Positions 5,351 to 5,364 of a stretch of 5,364 nt of DNA are shown here, one piece after another. Source of the DNA: an uncultured Eubacteriales bacterium (GTDB lineage: Bacteria > Bacillota > Clostridia > Christensenellales > CAG-138). Below the pieces are notes generated by a model that ran no database searches, had not been told where the DNA came from, and saw only the letters and a program-made list of their open reading frames with translations. The stretch covers positions 1 through 5,364 of the forward strand of contig URQH01000039.1 of NCBI GenBank assembly GCA_900549955.1. Reading direction: 5' to 3'. The number at the start of each line of letters is the position of its first letter. Position 1 is the stretch's first letter. The position numbers and the translations under genes were made by a program.

Positions 5351-5364
5351 TGCGCAGTGTCGCA

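Overview
The window is GC-rich throughout and every gene I can support lies on the minus strand. Strong AGGAG-type ribosome sites, a CotH/VTC/DUF4956 gene set and a transglutaminase-type C-terminus suggest a high-GC Gram-positive member of the Clostridia (Oscillospiraceae- or Christensenellales-like). That placement is an inference from style and gene content only.

Layout, in the direction of minus-strand transcription (right to left). (1) At 5006-5329 lies a 107-residue C-terminal piece of what looks like a membrane transglutaminase-family protein. Its upstream side is cut by in-frame stops inside a short, very AT-rich stretch. (2) The gap 4722-5005 holds a large hairpin (4904-4941), a candidate promoter (4838-4866) surrounded by overlapping inverted and direct repeats, and a GC-rich leader of about 110 bases. 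(3) A three-gene operon follows: a 1037-residue CotH kinase-domain protein with three lamin-tail domains (1608-4721, TTG start), a 245-residue VTC-domain polyphosphate polymerase-like protein (871-1608, joined to CotH by a TGATG overlap), and a 219-residue DUF4956 membrane protein (143-802). (4) Downstream come two hairpins (108-132 and 63-91), the second flanked by A/T runs on both sides as in a bidirectional terminator, and then a low-complexity stretch of about 92% G+C up to the window edge.

How the genes may work together. The VTC domain is a tunnel-shaped enzyme family that makes polyphosphate from ATP. DUF4956 proteins are small integral membrane proteins with a conserved RFR motif and are commonly found beside bacterial VTC proteins. 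CotH-domain proteins are atypical kinases. Here the CotH protein has an N-terminal membrane anchor predicted to place the kinase outside the cytoplasm, while the VTC protein has no export signal. The operon therefore looks like a membrane-spanning phosphate-transfer module: cytoplasmic polyphosphate chemistry, a membrane component, and an extracytoplasmic kinase with adhesive or protein-binding domains. The family calls are firm. The joint function is a hypothesis.

The most noteworthy points are this CotH-VTC-DUF4956 module, the dense operator-like array over its promoter, a hairpin element found in two similar copies after minus-strand genes, and the broken transglutaminase tail at the right edge.
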